Shown one piece after another: positions 19,307 to 27,560 of a stretch of DNA of 64,000 nt. Positions within the stretch are counted from its first letter, which is position 1, and each line of letters begins with the position of its first letter. The notes below the pieces were generated by a model that worked only from the letters and a program-made list of their open reading frames with translations, was not told the origin of the DNA and made no database searches. This DNA comes from a virus, in the IMG/VR virus record IMGVR_UViG_3300042869_001172, positions 113,649-177,648 of that record; one strand, 5' to 3'. The position numbers were made by a program, and so were the translations under genes.

Positions 19307-20107
19307 ATGGATACAAAAAAATGTAATAAATGCGCCTTTGAAAAAAATGTTGAATATTTTTTTAAGAATAGTCGTATGGAAGATGGGTATAATAATATTT
19401 GTAAAGAATGTAGAAAAAATGTTAGTAAAAAATATTATGACAAAAATATTGAAAAAATAAAAAAATATCGAGAAAGTAAAAAAGATGTTACTAAGTTATA
19501 TTTTAAAGATTATTATGTTAATAATTTAGAGGGTAGGAAAGAATATATAGAAAAAAATAAGGAAATTCTTTTAATAAAAAGGAAAGAGTATTATACTAAA
19601 AATAGGGAAATTCTTATTGAGAAGTCAAGACAAAGAAATACGAATAATAAAGAAAAAAGGGGTGAATATAATAAAAATTATAGAAAAAATAATATTGAAA
19701 AAGAAACAAAAAGATGGAAAGAATATTACGATAAAAATAAAAAAGATTTAATTAATAAGTCGGTTACAAATTCGTTAAATAAACGAAAAAAATGTCCAAT
19801 CGAAAGATTAAAACATAATCTTAGAAATAGGTTACTTTTTTATGTTAAATTAAAAGATGTAAGAAAAAATAATAAAAGTTTTAACATTATAGGTTGTTCT
19901 CCTGAATTTTTGAAAGAACATTTAGAACAAAAATTTAATGAAGGAATGTCATGGGATAATTACGGATATTATGGATGGCATATTGACCACAAAATACCAT
20001 TATCAAGTGCCAAAACTGAGGAAGAACTTTACAATCTCTGTCATTTTACTAACTTACAACCAATGTGGGCTATCGACAATATAAAAAAAGGTAGTAAAAT
20101 TATTTAA
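19307..20107 (+). CDS. HNH homing endonuclease with N-terminal zinc finger
   Basis: A 266-residue protein. The N-terminus has a treble-clef-like finger, C-N-K-C ... C-K-E-C, near residues 5-33. The middle is a very lysine/asparagine-rich helical stretch. The C-terminus has the HNH core G-W-H-I-D-H-K-I-P followed by T-N-L-Q-P-M-W-A-x-D-N-I. It is related to the HNH protein at 21509, which has two tandem fingers. It sits 6 nt after a tail gene and 1 nt before a RuvC-like gene, typical of a free-standing homing endonuclease inserted between phage genes. No dedicated promoter or ribbon-helix-helix partner precedes this copy. Confidence 0.8.
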   Translation: MDTKKCNKCAFEKNVEYFFKNSRMEDGYNNICKECRKNVSKKYYDKNIEKIKKYRESKKDVTKLYFKDYYVNNLEGRKEYIEKNKEILLIKRKEYYTKNREILIEKSRQRNTNNKEKRGEYNKNYRKNNIEKETKRWKEYYDKNKKDLINKSVTNSLNKRKKCPIERLKHNLRNRLLFYVKLKDVRKNNKSFNIIGCSPEFLKEHLEQKFNEGMSWDNYGYYGWHIDHKIPLSSAKTEEELYNLCHFTNLQPMWAIDNIKKGSKII

Positions 20108-20108
20108 T

Positions 20109-20711
20109 ATGACAAAAAACATTAAGAAAGATTCCCCAAAAGTCCTTGGATTAGATGTGTCAACCAAAACAGTTGGAGTTGCGTTATTTGATATTCAAAG
20201 TCAAGAATTATTAGAATTAACTCATGTTTCACCGGTCCCAAAACCAAAAGTTGAAAACAAGATTGAAGAGTTAATGCTTAAAAGTGATATCTTCAAACAA
20301 AAATTGGAGAGTTATGTTGGGATGGGTATTAAATATGTTGTTATTGAGGAACCTTTATTGAACTCAAATAATGTGTATACTGTTGGAACTTTATTGAGAT
20401 TTAATACCTTAGTATGTAAAGAAGTTTACGATATTTTAGGTGTCGTACCTCAATTTATCTCAACATATAATTCAAGAAAATTTGCATTCCCGGAATTAGT
20501 TCAAGAGAATGATAAAAATAAGTTTGTTCTTTTCGGTGGATTACCAAAAACTATTGACAAGAAACAAATTATATGGGACTTAGTTGCTAAAAAAGAACCT
20601 CAAATTAATTGGATATATACTAGAAATAGTACTCTCAAAAAAGAAAATTTTGATATGACAGATAGTTACACTTGTGCGTTAGGTTATATGAAAATGATGG
20701 GAATTTGGTAG
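20109..20711 (+). CDS. RuvC-like Holliday junction resolvase
   Basis: A 200-residue protein of the RNase H-fold resolvase family, which cuts branched recombination intermediates. The first acidic residue is D16 in L-G-L-D-V-S-T-K-T. E80 or E81 lies in Y-V-V-I-E-E-P-L. The C-terminal acid is D182 or D185 in F-D-M-T-D-S-Y. These match the catalytic D-E-D of RuvC-type nucleases, at the family's usual length. It stands with primase, a RecB-like nuclease and gp46/gp47, so a role in resolving replication or packaging branches, as T4 gp49 does, is a reasonable inference. Confidence 0.75.
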   Translation: MTKNIKKDSPKVLGLDVSTKTVGVALFDIQSQELLELTHVSPVPKPKVENKIEELMLKSDIFKQKLESYVGMGIKYVVIEEPLLNSNNVYTVGTLLRFNTLVCKEVYDILGVVPQFISTYNSRKFAFPELVQENDKNKFVLFGGLPKTIDKKQIIWDLVAKKEPQINWIYTRNSTLKKENFDMTDSYTCALGYMKMMGIW

Positions 20712-20735
20712 ATTGAAAAAAATGTTATATCTTTG
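20704..20735 (+). promoter_or_regulatory. host-type (Bacteroidota) promoter
   Basis: TTTG at 20704-20707, a 20-nt spacer, then TATCTTTG at 20728-20735. This matches the bacteroidete -33 TTTG / -7 TAnnTTTG consensus. It lies at the 3' end of the resolvase gene and reads into 20755. Confidence 0.65.
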
Positions 20736-20754
20736 CCGAACAAATTAATGTGAA

Positions 20755-21159
20755 GTGAATGATTTTGACAGAATGAATACAATTCGAAGAGATACTGAAA
20801 CCAAAAATCTTAGAAAAACAATTTTAAAATATTCGAAAGACATCCCTGTTGTTGGAAAACGATATAGGGGTGTCTTTTCCATTACGGGATATAGGGTTTA
20901 TGATACAACACCTAATTCTTGTTATAATGAAATTGATGTAGTGTTTGATGGTGAATTAAATGTGGTGGTTGTAACTTCTGCAAATCAAAGTAAATGGTAT
21001 AGGTCGGATATAAAAACAGATAAATCTCATAAGGTTTCACCGATTAAACTTGGTATCTTTTTGAGAAATAGTTTATTAACGGACATTAATCAACATCTGG
21101 CTTATTTTGCGGTAAGTATTGATAATAATTGGAAAATAAAAACAATAAAATGGAAATAG
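20755..21159 (+). CDS. conserved-looking phage protein of unknown function
   Basis: A 134-residue protein with a GTG start; an ATG at 20773 is the alternative. It has a basic helical N-terminus, then a beta-rich region (R-G-V-F-S-I-T-G-Y-R-V-Y-D ... I-D-V-V-F-D-G-E-L-N-V-V-V-V). No catalytic motif was recognised. A well-formed host-type promoter ends 19 nt upstream, marking it as the first gene of an early or housekeeping-type transcript. Its 3' end overlaps a small membrane-protein gene. Confidence 0.55.
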   Translation: MNDFDRMNTIRRDTETKNLRKTILKYSKDIPVVGKRYRGVFSITGYRVYDTTPNSCYNEIDVVFDGELNVVVVTSANQSKWYRSDIKTDKSHKVSPIKLGIFLRNSLLTDINQHLAYFAVSIDNNWKIKTIKWK

Positions 21160-21296
21160 TATTTTTTATAATTTGGTGTGTAATTGCGTTGTCATGGTTA
21201 TTAATTTTTCCAATAGACAAACGGATTGAAAAACTTAATGACAATAGTCGTTTAAAAAAATGGTGGAAGAAACACATTGTAGATTTGGAACCATAA
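21150..21296 (+). CDS. small single-span membrane protein
   Basis: A 48-residue ORF overlapping the preceding gene by 10 nt. It begins M-E-I-V-F-F-I-I-W-C-V-I-A-L-S-W with one hydrophobic helix of about 20 residues, then a strongly basic tail (K-K-W-W-K-K-H). The membrane helix and coupling suggest a real gene. Topology would be N-out or hairpin-free with the basic tail inside. Function unknown; superinfection exclusion or host-membrane proteins of phages often look like this. Confidence 0.5.
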   Translation: MEIVFFIIWCVIALSWLLIFPIDKRIEKLNDNSRLKKWWKKHIVDLEP

Positions 21297-21355
21297 TTAG
21301 GGTAAATTAAATTAATTTTATTATAAAAAAAATGATACTTTAACAAAAAGTAATA

Positions 21356-21362
21356 TATTTAT
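21356..21362 (+). promoter_or_regulatory. late-type promoter box TATTTAT
   Basis: TATTTAT lies 4 nt before the ATG of the ribbon-helix-helix gene at 21367. The short spacing matches the other cassette at 43910-43916. Confidence 0.5.
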
Positions 21363-21366
21363 TGAA

Positions 21367-21525
21367 ATGGGACGTAAACAAATAAAGTTAGAAGAAAAGA
21401 AAATTAGGATGTCTATCACTATAGACCCTAATATTGAAAAAATTGTTAGAGATAAATCTATTAATTTGTCGTCATTGGTTAATAAATTATTAATAAAGTA
21501 TTTTAGTAATGAGAAAAATATGTAG
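21367..21525 (+). CDS. small ribbon-helix-helix-like protein of a homing cassette
   Basis: A 52-residue basic protein (M-G-R-K-Q-I-K-L, then M-S-I-T-I-D-P, then S-L-V-N-K-L-L-I-K-Y). The layout of one beta strand followed by two helices ending in S-x-L-V-N-K-L is that of MetJ/Arc-type DNA-binding proteins. It overlaps the HNH homing-endonuclease gene by 17 nt. A protein of the same plan (52-53 residues) overlaps the LAGLIDADG gene at 44067 by exactly 17 nt as well. I infer a repressor or DNA-targeting partner of the nuclease. Fold assignment is by pattern only. Confidence 0.6.
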   Translation: MGRKQIKLEEKKIRMSITIDPNIEKIVRDKSINLSSLVNKLLIKYFSNEKNM

Positions 21526-22198
21526 TAAATGTTTAATTGAAAAAGATGTTTGTGAATTTCATTATCATATTAGGGAGAAAGATGGACGATATTATCAATG
21601 CAAAGAATGTCGTAAAATTATTAGTAAGAAGGAATATCATACAAATAGGAAAAATAAAAAGATTGTTATAAATAGTAAAACTTGTTCTATTTGTTTAATT
21701 GAAAAAGGTGTTGGTGAATTTCATAAACATATTAGTAGTAAAGATGGTTATAGGTCTGTCTGTAAAAAATGTCGTAGTGATAAATTTAAATATAATTATA
21801 ATAATTTTTCAGGGTTTTCTGAGACACATAAAAAAAGAGTTAAAAACTATTCGAAAAATAATCATGAAAAACTTAACGAATACTACAAAAAAAGATATAT
21901 TAGGTACCCTCACATATATGCTTGGAGAAGTATGTTAGGTTCGGTTATTAGACGACTTGGCAGTAAAAAAGAGTCATCTACCTACGATATTTTAGGATAT
22001 TCAGCGGTAGAATTAAAAAATCATCTGGAAAATTTATTTACTGAAGGAATGTCTTGGGATAATTGGGGTAAGTGGCATATTGACCATATAATCCCTGTTA
22101 GTAAGTTTGAAAAAGGTTCTGACCCTAAAATTGTGAATTCGTTAAATAATTTACAACCTTTATGGGCTACAGATAATATACGTAAAGGTAATGATTAA
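21509..22198 (+). CDS. HNH homing endonuclease with tandem zinc fingers
   Basis: A 229-residue protein. Two successive fingers, C-S-K-C ... C-K-E-C near residues 4-33 and C-S-I-C ... C-K-K-C near 56-87, are clear internal duplicates. A basic linker follows, then an HNH core with W-H-I-D-H-I-I-P and N-N-L-Q-P-L-W-A-T-D-N-I. It is a relative of the HNH protein at 19307, which has one finger. Its start lies inside the upstream ribbon-helix-helix gene, so the two are coupled. The cassette sits between the 21150 gene and primase with no obvious interruption of either. Confidence 0.8.
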   Translation: MRKICSKCLIEKDVCEFHYHIREKDGRYYQCKECRKIISKKEYHTNRKNKKIVINSKTCSICLIEKGVGEFHKHISSKDGYRSVCKKCRSDKFKYNYNNFSGFSETHKKRVKNYSKNNHEKLNEYYKKRYIRYPHIYAWRSMLGSVIRRLGSKKESSTYDILGYSAVELKNHLENLFTEGMSWDNWGKWHIDHIIPVSKFEKGSDPKIVNSLNNLQPLWATDNIRKGND

Positions 22199-22239
22199 AT
22201 TAATTTGGATAATGGTGTTTTATTCTTATAATTGTGTTT

Positions 22240-23136
22240 ATGGTAGATGATAAAGACATACTTTTAGATATTTTATGTGAAATTTTGGGAGACCCTGAAA
22301 AGACGTATGATTCAAAATTACAATATGGGTATAATTGTCCTGAATGTGGGGTTGGTCAAAAAAAAGGTAATTTGGAAATTTCATTAGAAAAACATTTATT
22401 TCATTGTTGGTCTTGTGATGATGAAAATAATATGCACGGACCTCTGGGTAGATTATTTGATAGATATGGAACTAAAGAACAAAAAAAGATTTATAACTTA
22501 GTAAAACCCGAGGAATTAAAAATTAAAGAATCCAAAAAAACTCAATTAAAACTTCCTGAGGGGTACACCCAATTCAAAGATTCCAACCCAAGATTCATTC
22601 CACACGCGGAGGCTTATAGATATTTAACTTCTCGAGGGATTACGGATGAAATAATTGAGAAATATCAAATAGGTTATACAGTGAGTGGTGAATTTGCGTA
22701 TAGAGTTATCGTGCCATCATTTGATAAAAATAATAAGTTAAATTATTTTGTTGCTCGTTCGTGGGTTAATGGTAGAATGAAATATAAAAATCCAACGGCT
22801 GAAAAAAATCAAATAATTTTTAATGAAAATCGTATTGATTGGTTTAAAGATGTTTATCTGGTTGAGGGAGCTTTTGATGGATTTTTCTTGGATAATTCAA
22901 TAGTGATGTTAGGTAAGCAAATGAGTGATTTATTATTTGAAACTTTATATGAGAAGGCATTGGGTAAAATTATTATTTGTCTTGATGAAGACGCTTTTCA
23001 AGATGGATTAAAATTATATCACGAACTCAATGGCGGTCGATTGTATAATAAAATAAAAATAATTAAACCACCTAAAGATATGGATGTTGCGGACTTAAGA
23101 GGTCAAATTGATGAATATTATTTTGAAATATTATAA
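22240..23136 (+). CDS. DnaG-type DNA primase
   Basis: A 298-residue primase. The N-terminus has a zinc-binding site, C-P-E-C near residue 30 and C-W-S-C near 53-56 (with a preceding His). The TOPRIM core has V-E-G-A-F-D-G near residues 207-213 and D-E-D-A near 246-249. These are the acidic metal-binding motifs that catalyse RNA primer synthesis. It is short relative to bacterial DnaG, lacking a C-terminal helicase-binding domain, as in phage primases. ATG 22240 is preferred over the GTG two codons upstream. It leads the replication and recombination block 22240-30698. Confidence 0.8.
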   Translation: MVDDKDILLDILCEILGDPEKTYDSKLQYGYNCPECGVGQKKGNLEISLEKHLFHCWSCDDENNMHGPLGRLFDRYGTKEQKKIYNLVKPEELKIKESKKTQLKLPEGYTQFKDSNPRFIPHAEAYRYLTSRGITDEIIEKYQIGYTVSGEFAYRVIVPSFDKNNKLNYFVARSWVNGRMKYKNPTAEKNQIIFNENRIDWFKDVYLVEGAFDGFFLDNSIVMLGKQMSDLLFETLYEKALGKIIICLDEDAFQDGLKLYHELNGGRLYNKIKIIKPPKDMDVADLRGQIDEYYFEIL

Positions 23137-23142
23137 GAAATA

Positions 23143-23174
23143 TTTGGAAGTATAAAAAAAATGTTGTTAATTTG
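23143..23174 (+). promoter_or_regulatory. probable host-type promoter, imperfect -7
   Basis: TTTG at 23143-23146, a 20-nt spacer, then TTAATTTG at 23167-23174, one base off TAnnTTTG. It reads into the small gene at 23198. Confidence 0.4.
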
Positions 23175-23197
23175 TACCATAAATAATAAAAATAACT

Positions 23198-23362
23198 ATG
23201 TCAAATACACTTTCAGTTGATAAATCAACATTTTCAAGATTAAAAAACGAGTATCAAAACGCCGTTAATACTTCAAAAGATACTTTCATGTTTGATGGTC
23301 ACGAATTATTAACTAACTACGCAAAATATCTAATTGAGTATTTTACACCAATGTTTAAATAA
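23198..23362 (+). CDS. small hypothetical protein
   Basis: A 54-residue ORF (M-S-N-T-L-S-V-D-K-S) that fills most of the gap between primase and the RecB-like nuclease. It has an ATG start, a plausible promoter and mixed helical composition with aromatic residues near the C-terminus (Y-L-I-E-Y-F). It ends 6 nt before the nuclease gene. No known family is recognised. Confidence 0.5.
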   Translation: MSNTLSVDKSTFSRLKNEYQNAVNTSKDTFMFDGHELLTNYAKYLIEYFTPMFK

Positions 23363-23368
23363 AAAAAT

Positions 23369-24214
23369 ATGATAGAATTAAAAACTATTGCACAAGAAAT
23401 AAGAGAATTAGTCGCTCAAAGACAAAAATCATTGGGATTGACGTTTGAGGAGGAAGAGCACATTTATACAATGAATGGTAAAACTGATTACCCTTCGGTG
23501 TCAAAAGTGTTAAAGAAGTTTTATACTGAGTTTCCTGTTGAGGAGGCGTCCTACACTAAAGCCAAGGGCGACCCACAAAAACAAAAAGAATTACTTGAGG
23601 AGTGGGCAGCAGCGGGACTCTATTCGACCAATATGGGTAGTAGAGTTCATTATGAACTTGAAAAAGAGCTCATCAATAGAAATGGCTCGTATAAAGAAGT
23701 CCGACAACCAATTTTTGAATGTGACAATGTCCAATTATTTAAAAGTGATAATATGATTGTTGCGGGAAAAAAGTTTCTTGATTTGATGGAAGAACGTGGT
23801 GCTGTCTTACTTGATACTGAGATGATATTGGGTGACCCGGAATTGGGGTACGTAGGTCAGCCTGATAAAGCGTGGTTAATTATGAATATTCATCAAAATG
23901 AATTTGGTTTAGTTATTACTGACTACAAGACTAACAAACCAAAAAACTTCCTTGAGACAAGATACACAAAAAGAATGTTGGAACCATATCAAAAACAACC
24001 TGACAATGCGTTGGGGCACTACTTTGTCCAATTACCATTATATGGTAAATTACTAATCAAAATGTTGGAAGGTACTAAATACGAAAATATTAAGTTATAT
24101 GGGTGTATTGTAACTCACTTAAAAGAAGATGCGGAATTTGACGAATATCGGGTTCCGAAAGAAGTTATTACAACAACTTTGGAGATGGATACAAACAAAT
24201 ATTTGGGTAAGTAA
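23369..24214 (+). CDS. RecB/Cas4-like PD-(D/E)XK nuclease
   Basis: A 281-residue protein of the PD-(D/E)XK superfamily. Visible motifs in order: G-S-R-V-H-Y-E-L-E near residues 89-97 (His motif I), E in L-L-D-T-E-M near 152, the catalytic D in G-Q-P-D-K near 169, D-Y-K in V-I-T-D-Y-K-T near 189-191, and a Q-L-P-L-Y motif near 226-230. That order is typical of RecB-family exonucleases used by phages to process DNA ends. It sits between primase and gp47/gp46, suggesting a role in end resection during recombination-dependent replication or in host DNA breakdown. Confidence 0.75.
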   Translation: MIELKTIAQEIRELVAQRQKSLGLTFEEEEHIYTMNGKTDYPSVSKVLKKFYTEFPVEEASYTKAKGDPQKQKELLEEWAAAGLYSTNMGSRVHYELEKELINRNGSYKEVRQPIFECDNVQLFKSDNMIVAGKKFLDLMEERGAVLLDTEMILGDPELGYVGQPDKAWLIMNIHQNEFGLVITDYKTNKPKNFLETRYTKRMLEPYQKQPDNALGHYFVQLPLYGKLLIKMLEGTKYENIKLYGCIVTHLKEDAEFDEYRVPKEVITTTLEMDTNKYLGK

Positions 24215-24232
24215 AAAACTTATTTACCTTTA
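24202..24232 (+). promoter_or_regulatory. probable host-type promoter, imperfect -7
   Basis: TTTG at 24202-24205, a 19-nt spacer, then TACCTTTA at 24225-24232, one base off TAnnTTTG. It reads into the gene at 24253. Confidence 0.4.
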
Positions 24233-24252
24233 TCTCCACTAAATAAATAAAC

Positions 24253-25140
24253 ATGTCAAAAATAGATGAATTAAAAGTTAAGTATTGGTCGTTAAAGATA
24301 GAAACTTTCAATAGATTAGTTAATGGTGATAAAACACCAACAAGAAAATATACCGAATTTTTATTAAAATCTTGGACTCACCGAAATAGTAACGGGTGTG
24401 TTAGAACAATTGATATGTTAATTGATTTGGTTAATCGATTTGATGAGGTATTACCTTATATTCAAGACAAAGACATCTACGATAAAAAATATGGTCATAT
24501 TCCTACTTTAAAAGAAATTGTGGATAAAGCAGAAACTGATAAAGAATTAAAAGGGTTCTGTCGGGAAGAACATGCTGAAGTTTTATATGAAGACGATAAA
24601 GTTCTTTTTATTATTCCAAAAACACATAAAGGTTCATTAAAATATGGTGCGGGAACTAGATGGTGCACTGCATCAAAAAATGACATATCAACATTCAATA
24701 ACTACTCAAAAAATGCTTTACTCGCTTATTTGATTGATAAAACTGATGATAAAACAATATCGTATAGAAAGATTGCTTTTTATATGAAATGGTCAGAGAC
24801 AGGAATTAACAGTCCTGTCGTTATTTACAATGCTAGTGACAATACTATTGATGATAAATCAATAATTAGATATGGTTGGGATGAAGAATTACTTTTTAAA
24901 TTGATGACAATTTATCGAGTTAGATTTATAACTTATAAGAAAATTAAAGATTCTGTTGACGCTATTAATGCGTTTAGTCGTACATTGAAGAATTTAAATT
25001 TCGATTTGTTAAAAGATAGTTTGGAAAAACTTGAAGAATCGGTAGAACCTTCGTATATTTCTAATCTAAAGGAAAACATTGATGGTTTTCTTAAAAAACT
25101 TAATACAAAACAATATGGAATTACAACAACCGAAAATTAA
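24253..25140 (+). CDS. G-T-R-W-C-T-A family protein
   Basis: A 295-residue protein. Its centre, residues about 110-200, holds the family core: L-Y-E-D-D-K-V-L-F-I-I-P, then Y-G-A-G-T-R-W-C-T-A near 133-142, F-N-N-Y, a hydrophobic L-A-Y-L-I-D strand and a later basic strand. Two other proteins here (45783, 53043) share this core, and a PcfJ-like protein (47536) has a similar Cys-centred arrangement. The invariant W-C suggests a catalytic cysteine, but no function is established from sequence. Unlike the other two it has no capsid-targeting-like N-terminus and lies in the early-type replication block. Confidence 0.6.
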   Translation: MSKIDELKVKYWSLKIETFNRLVNGDKTPTRKYTEFLLKSWTHRNSNGCVRTIDMLIDLVNRFDEVLPYIQDKDIYDKKYGHIPTLKEIVDKAETDKELKGFCREEHAEVLYEDDKVLFIIPKTHKGSLKYGAGTRWCTASKNDISTFNNYSKNALLAYLIDKTDDKTISYRKIAFYMKWSETGINSPVVIYNASDNTIDDKSIIRYGWDEELLFKLMTIYRVRFITYKKIKDSVDAINAFSRTLKNLNFDLLKDSLEKLEESVEPSYISNLKENIDGFLKKLNTKQYGITTTEN

Positions 25141-25351
25141 TTTAAAAGAGTGTCCAACGATAAAATGTGAGTCTTGTGATGGAATTTACTTTAGAGAGGT
25201 AATCTTCCTAAAGAGAGTCCCAAAACTAATGACAGGTTCAACGGAAGACACTACAGTACCGTTCCCAATTTACAAATGTGATTCTTGTGGACATATAAAC
25301 AAAGGGTTTAATCCATTTGAGGAAGAAGAAAAAATTTTAATTAAAGAATAA
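25115..25351 (+). CDS. zinc-ribbon protein
   Basis: A 78-residue protein starting M-E-L-Q-Q-P-K. Two C-x-x-C knuckles, C-E-S-C near 18-21 and C-D-S-C near 55-58, suggest a zinc ribbon. The ATG at 25115 is preferred over a start 36 nt upstream because that leader lies inside the previous gene. It overlaps the previous gene by 26 nt and the gp47 start by 1 nt, so it belongs to the gp47/gp46 operon. Function unknown. Confidence 0.55.
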   Translation: MELQQPKINLKECPTIKCESCDGIYFREVIFLKRVPKLMTGSTEDTTVPFPIYKCDSCGHINKGFNPFEEEEKILIKE

Positions 25352-26136
25352 TGATAAACAGAATTATACATTTCTCTGATTTACACCTCAAACTATTTAA
25401 AGACCACGATTTATACCGTGAAATTCTTCAATTAGCACTGAACGAGTGGAAAACATTACAACCGGACAGAATTACCTTCACCGGAGATTTACTACACTCA
25501 AAAAATCAACTAACGCCTGAAGTAATTGAGGTTGCGTCTTGGTTATTGACCGAATGTGCTAAGATTGCGAAAACTGTATTGATTGCGGGTAATCATGATG
25601 CTCTTATTAATAATAATGATAGATTGGATAGTTTAACCCCGATTATTTCTAACTTAAATAACCCTAATATTGTTTATTATAAAGATAGGGGGATTTATGA
25701 AGATGAGAATGTGTCTTGGTGTGTATATTCACAATTCCAAGGAAACATTCCTCCGGAAATTGATACTGCGACTGGATTTAAAATAGGGTTATTTCATGAC
25801 CCGGTTGTAGGATTAACTACGGATTTAGGGTTTGACTTTGGTTCTCATGCATACGATATTGAAAAATTTAATGGGCTAGACCTTATTCTATGTGGAGATA
25901 TTCACAAACGTGCGACCTTTAATATCCCAAATGGGAAAAGAGGTGTTATGATTGGGTCAACAATACAACAAAATTTTGGTGAGAGTGTTGGTAAACATGG
26001 ATACGGAGTTTACGACATTGATACTGATAAGTACTCTTTTGTTGATTTACCTAACTCAAAACCATATCTTAAATTTTCGATAGACTCGTTTGACTGTATT
26101 GAAAAAGGAACTGAAAAACTTATGAATAATGGATAA
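25351..26136 (+). CDS. gp47: gp47/SbcD/Mre11-like recombination nuclease subunit
   Basis: A 261-residue calcineurin-like phosphoesterase. Metal-binding motifs in order: F-S-D-L-H-L near residues 8-13, G-D near 46-47, G-N-H-D near 80-83, an F-H-D strand near 149-151, and G-D-I-H-K near 184-188. With gp46 (28326) it should form an Mre11-Rad50-type complex for DNA-end processing in recombination-dependent replication and host DNA degradation, as in T4. The two subunits are separated here by five small genes. Confidence 0.85.
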   Translation: MINRIIHFSDLHLKLFKDHDLYREILQLALNEWKTLQPDRITFTGDLLHSKNQLTPEVIEVASWLLTECAKIAKTVLIAGNHDALINNNDRLDSLTPIISNLNNPNIVYYKDRGIYEDENVSWCVYSQFQGNIPPEIDTATGFKIGLFHDPVVGLTTDLGFDFGSHAYDIEKFNGLDLILCGDIHKRATFNIPNGKRGVMIGSTIQQNFGESVGKHGYGVYDIDTDKYSFVDLPNSKPYLKFSIDSFDCIEKGTEKLMNNG

Positions 26137-26683
26137 CAAGATTTACGAATACATAAGAAATGGTATTACAATTGGTGGTAATCCAACTGATGGGTATAAG
26201 GTTTTTACAATTCCAACTCAATGGTTTCATATTGATAGTTTACATCAATTAACTCCGGAAACTTTTGAAAGAGAAATTAAAAAACAAAAAGAACACGATG
26301 AATTAACTTCTGAGATATTCAAAGAAGTTCAAAAAGAAATTGACCAAGAGATTCTAAATCAATTACGAGGTGGTGAACCGAATCCGGATATTATTCCGAT
26401 GAATACAACAGATAGGTTATTTCACACATTTTTGGATACTCCTGACCCGGATGCTGACCCCGATTTAATTTGGGATAAATGGCAATTTATTGATAAATTA
26501 TTATTTGACGATGACTTCTACCAAAAGTGGGGTGGGAATTGTTGTGAGGAATTGACTTACGAAGAAAGATATAGGAAATGGTTTGGTAATAACTATCAAA
26601 CTGGGATGCAATATACACCAACTATCGAACCTGATTGGGATAATGATTATTATGAGCCAACACCTAAAAGAAAATTAAAATGA
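26129..26683 (+). CDS. hypothetical acidic protein
   Basis: A 184-residue protein overlapping gp47 by 8 nt and the next gene by 4 nt. It is acidic and aromatic-rich, with a helical middle (E-R-E-I-K-K-Q-K-E-H-D-E) and a C-terminal half full of D, W and Y. No membrane segment and no known motif were seen. It belongs to the recombination operon by position only. Confidence 0.55.
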   Translation: MDNKIYEYIRNGITIGGNPTDGYKVFTIPTQWFHIDSLHQLTPETFEREIKKQKEHDELTSEIFKEVQKEIDQEILNQLRGGEPNPDIIPMNTTDRLFHTFLDTPDPDADPDLIWDKWQFIDKLLFDDDFYQKWGGNCCEELTYEERYRKWFGNNYQTGMQYTPTIEPDWDNDYYEPTPKRKLK

Positions 26684-27198
26684 ATATCAATCTTGAACTA
26701 ACCTCCGGAGAACACAAGGACTTATTAAGTTATTGTAAACTTAATAAGTTTAACCCTGAAGAGATTATTAAGAAATGTTATTCAGAAGGATTTTCAATTG
26801 AGAAGTACGGACTATTGTCAGGTTCGGGGAATGTTTTTGAAAAAGAAGTTATCAAAGAAGTTATCAAGTATGTTGAGGTTCCTGTGGTTGAAGAAAAAGA
26901 AGTTGTCAAGATTGAATATGTTGAGATTGAGAAACTTGTTGAAGTGATAAAAGAGGTTCCGATAGAAAAGATAGTTGAGGTAAATAAAGAAGTTATTGTT
27001 GAAAAAGAGACATCCGACAATAAATTAAAACTTAAATTAGATGCTCTCCAAAACACAGTTGAAAAATTAAAACTTGATAATATTGAGAAGGACCGAACAA
27101 TAAAAGAATATGAGAAAACAATTCAAGATATTCAAAAATATAATGAAGGAACCAAAGCGATGTATTTGAAAGGTTCAAATTTAGATAATAAAATTTAA
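26680..27198 (+). CDS. coiled-coil protein with Val-Glu repeats
   Basis: A 172-residue protein. After a helical N-terminal domain of about 50 residues come imperfect V-(E/P)-V-x-x-(E/K) repeats near residues 55-108, alternating hydrophobic and charged residues as in an extended beta or coiled rod. A leucine-zipper-like coiled coil follows (L-K-L-K-L-D-A-L-Q ... near 112-150). Such V-E-K repeats are common in phage and bacterial scaffold-like proteins. Possibly an oligomeric partner of gp46/gp47; not established. Confidence 0.55.
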   Translation: MNINLELTSGEHKDLLSYCKLNKFNPEEIIKKCYSEGFSIEKYGLLSGSGNVFEKEVIKEVIKYVEVPVVEEKEVVKIEYVEIEKLVEVIKEVPIEKIVEVNKEVIVEKETSDNKLKLKLDALQNTVEKLKLDNIEKDRTIKEYEKTIQDIQKYNEGTKAMYLKGSNLDNKI

Positions 27199-27214
27199 AA
27201 AAAAAATAGAAAAT

Positions 27215-27559
27215 ATGACTAACATTTTAACTTGGTTCATTTTAAGTTACGGGCTTATGAATATTATGGTATACGGGTCAATCTTTCAAGGGGTTAGGGA
27301 CTTCTTTAAAAAATGGGGTGATAATATATACACACCACTCAATGGATTAGGACACTTCATCTCAGGTATATTAACCTGTCCAATGTGCTTTTCTTTTCAC
27401 GGAGGTTGGTTCCTATCATTAACCGTATTCTCACCAACATCTGTATTGTTTGGAACTCCACTATGGATTGGTTGGTTTTTTGACGGGATTCTATCATCAG
27501 GTGCGGTATGGGTGATAAACGCAATAGTAGAATGGTTTGAAGAGAACCGACCAAAATAA
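27215..27559 (+). CDS. membrane protein with C-P-M-C motif
   Basis: A 114-residue protein with about three hydrophobic helices, near residues 3-22, 45-72 and 76-100. Between the first two lies G-I-L-T-C-P-M-C-F-S-F-H. The C-P-x-C followed by an aromatic helix is a pattern I have seen in small phage and bacterial membrane proteins of unknown function. No homologous enzyme is recognised. It may act at the host inner membrane. Confidence 0.55.
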   Translation: MTNILTWFILSYGLMNIMVYGSIFQGVRDFFKKWGDNIYTPLNGLGHFISGILTCPMCFSFHGGWFLSLTVFSPTSVLFGTPLWIGWFFDGILSSGAVWVINAIVEWFEENRPK

Positions 27560-27560
27560 G

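Noticed and set aside
21086-21346. Minus-strand ORF of 86 codons
   Set aside because: It lies opposite the plus-strand small membrane-protein gene at 21150, which has a coupled start. The minus frame has no promoter or coding-like composition.
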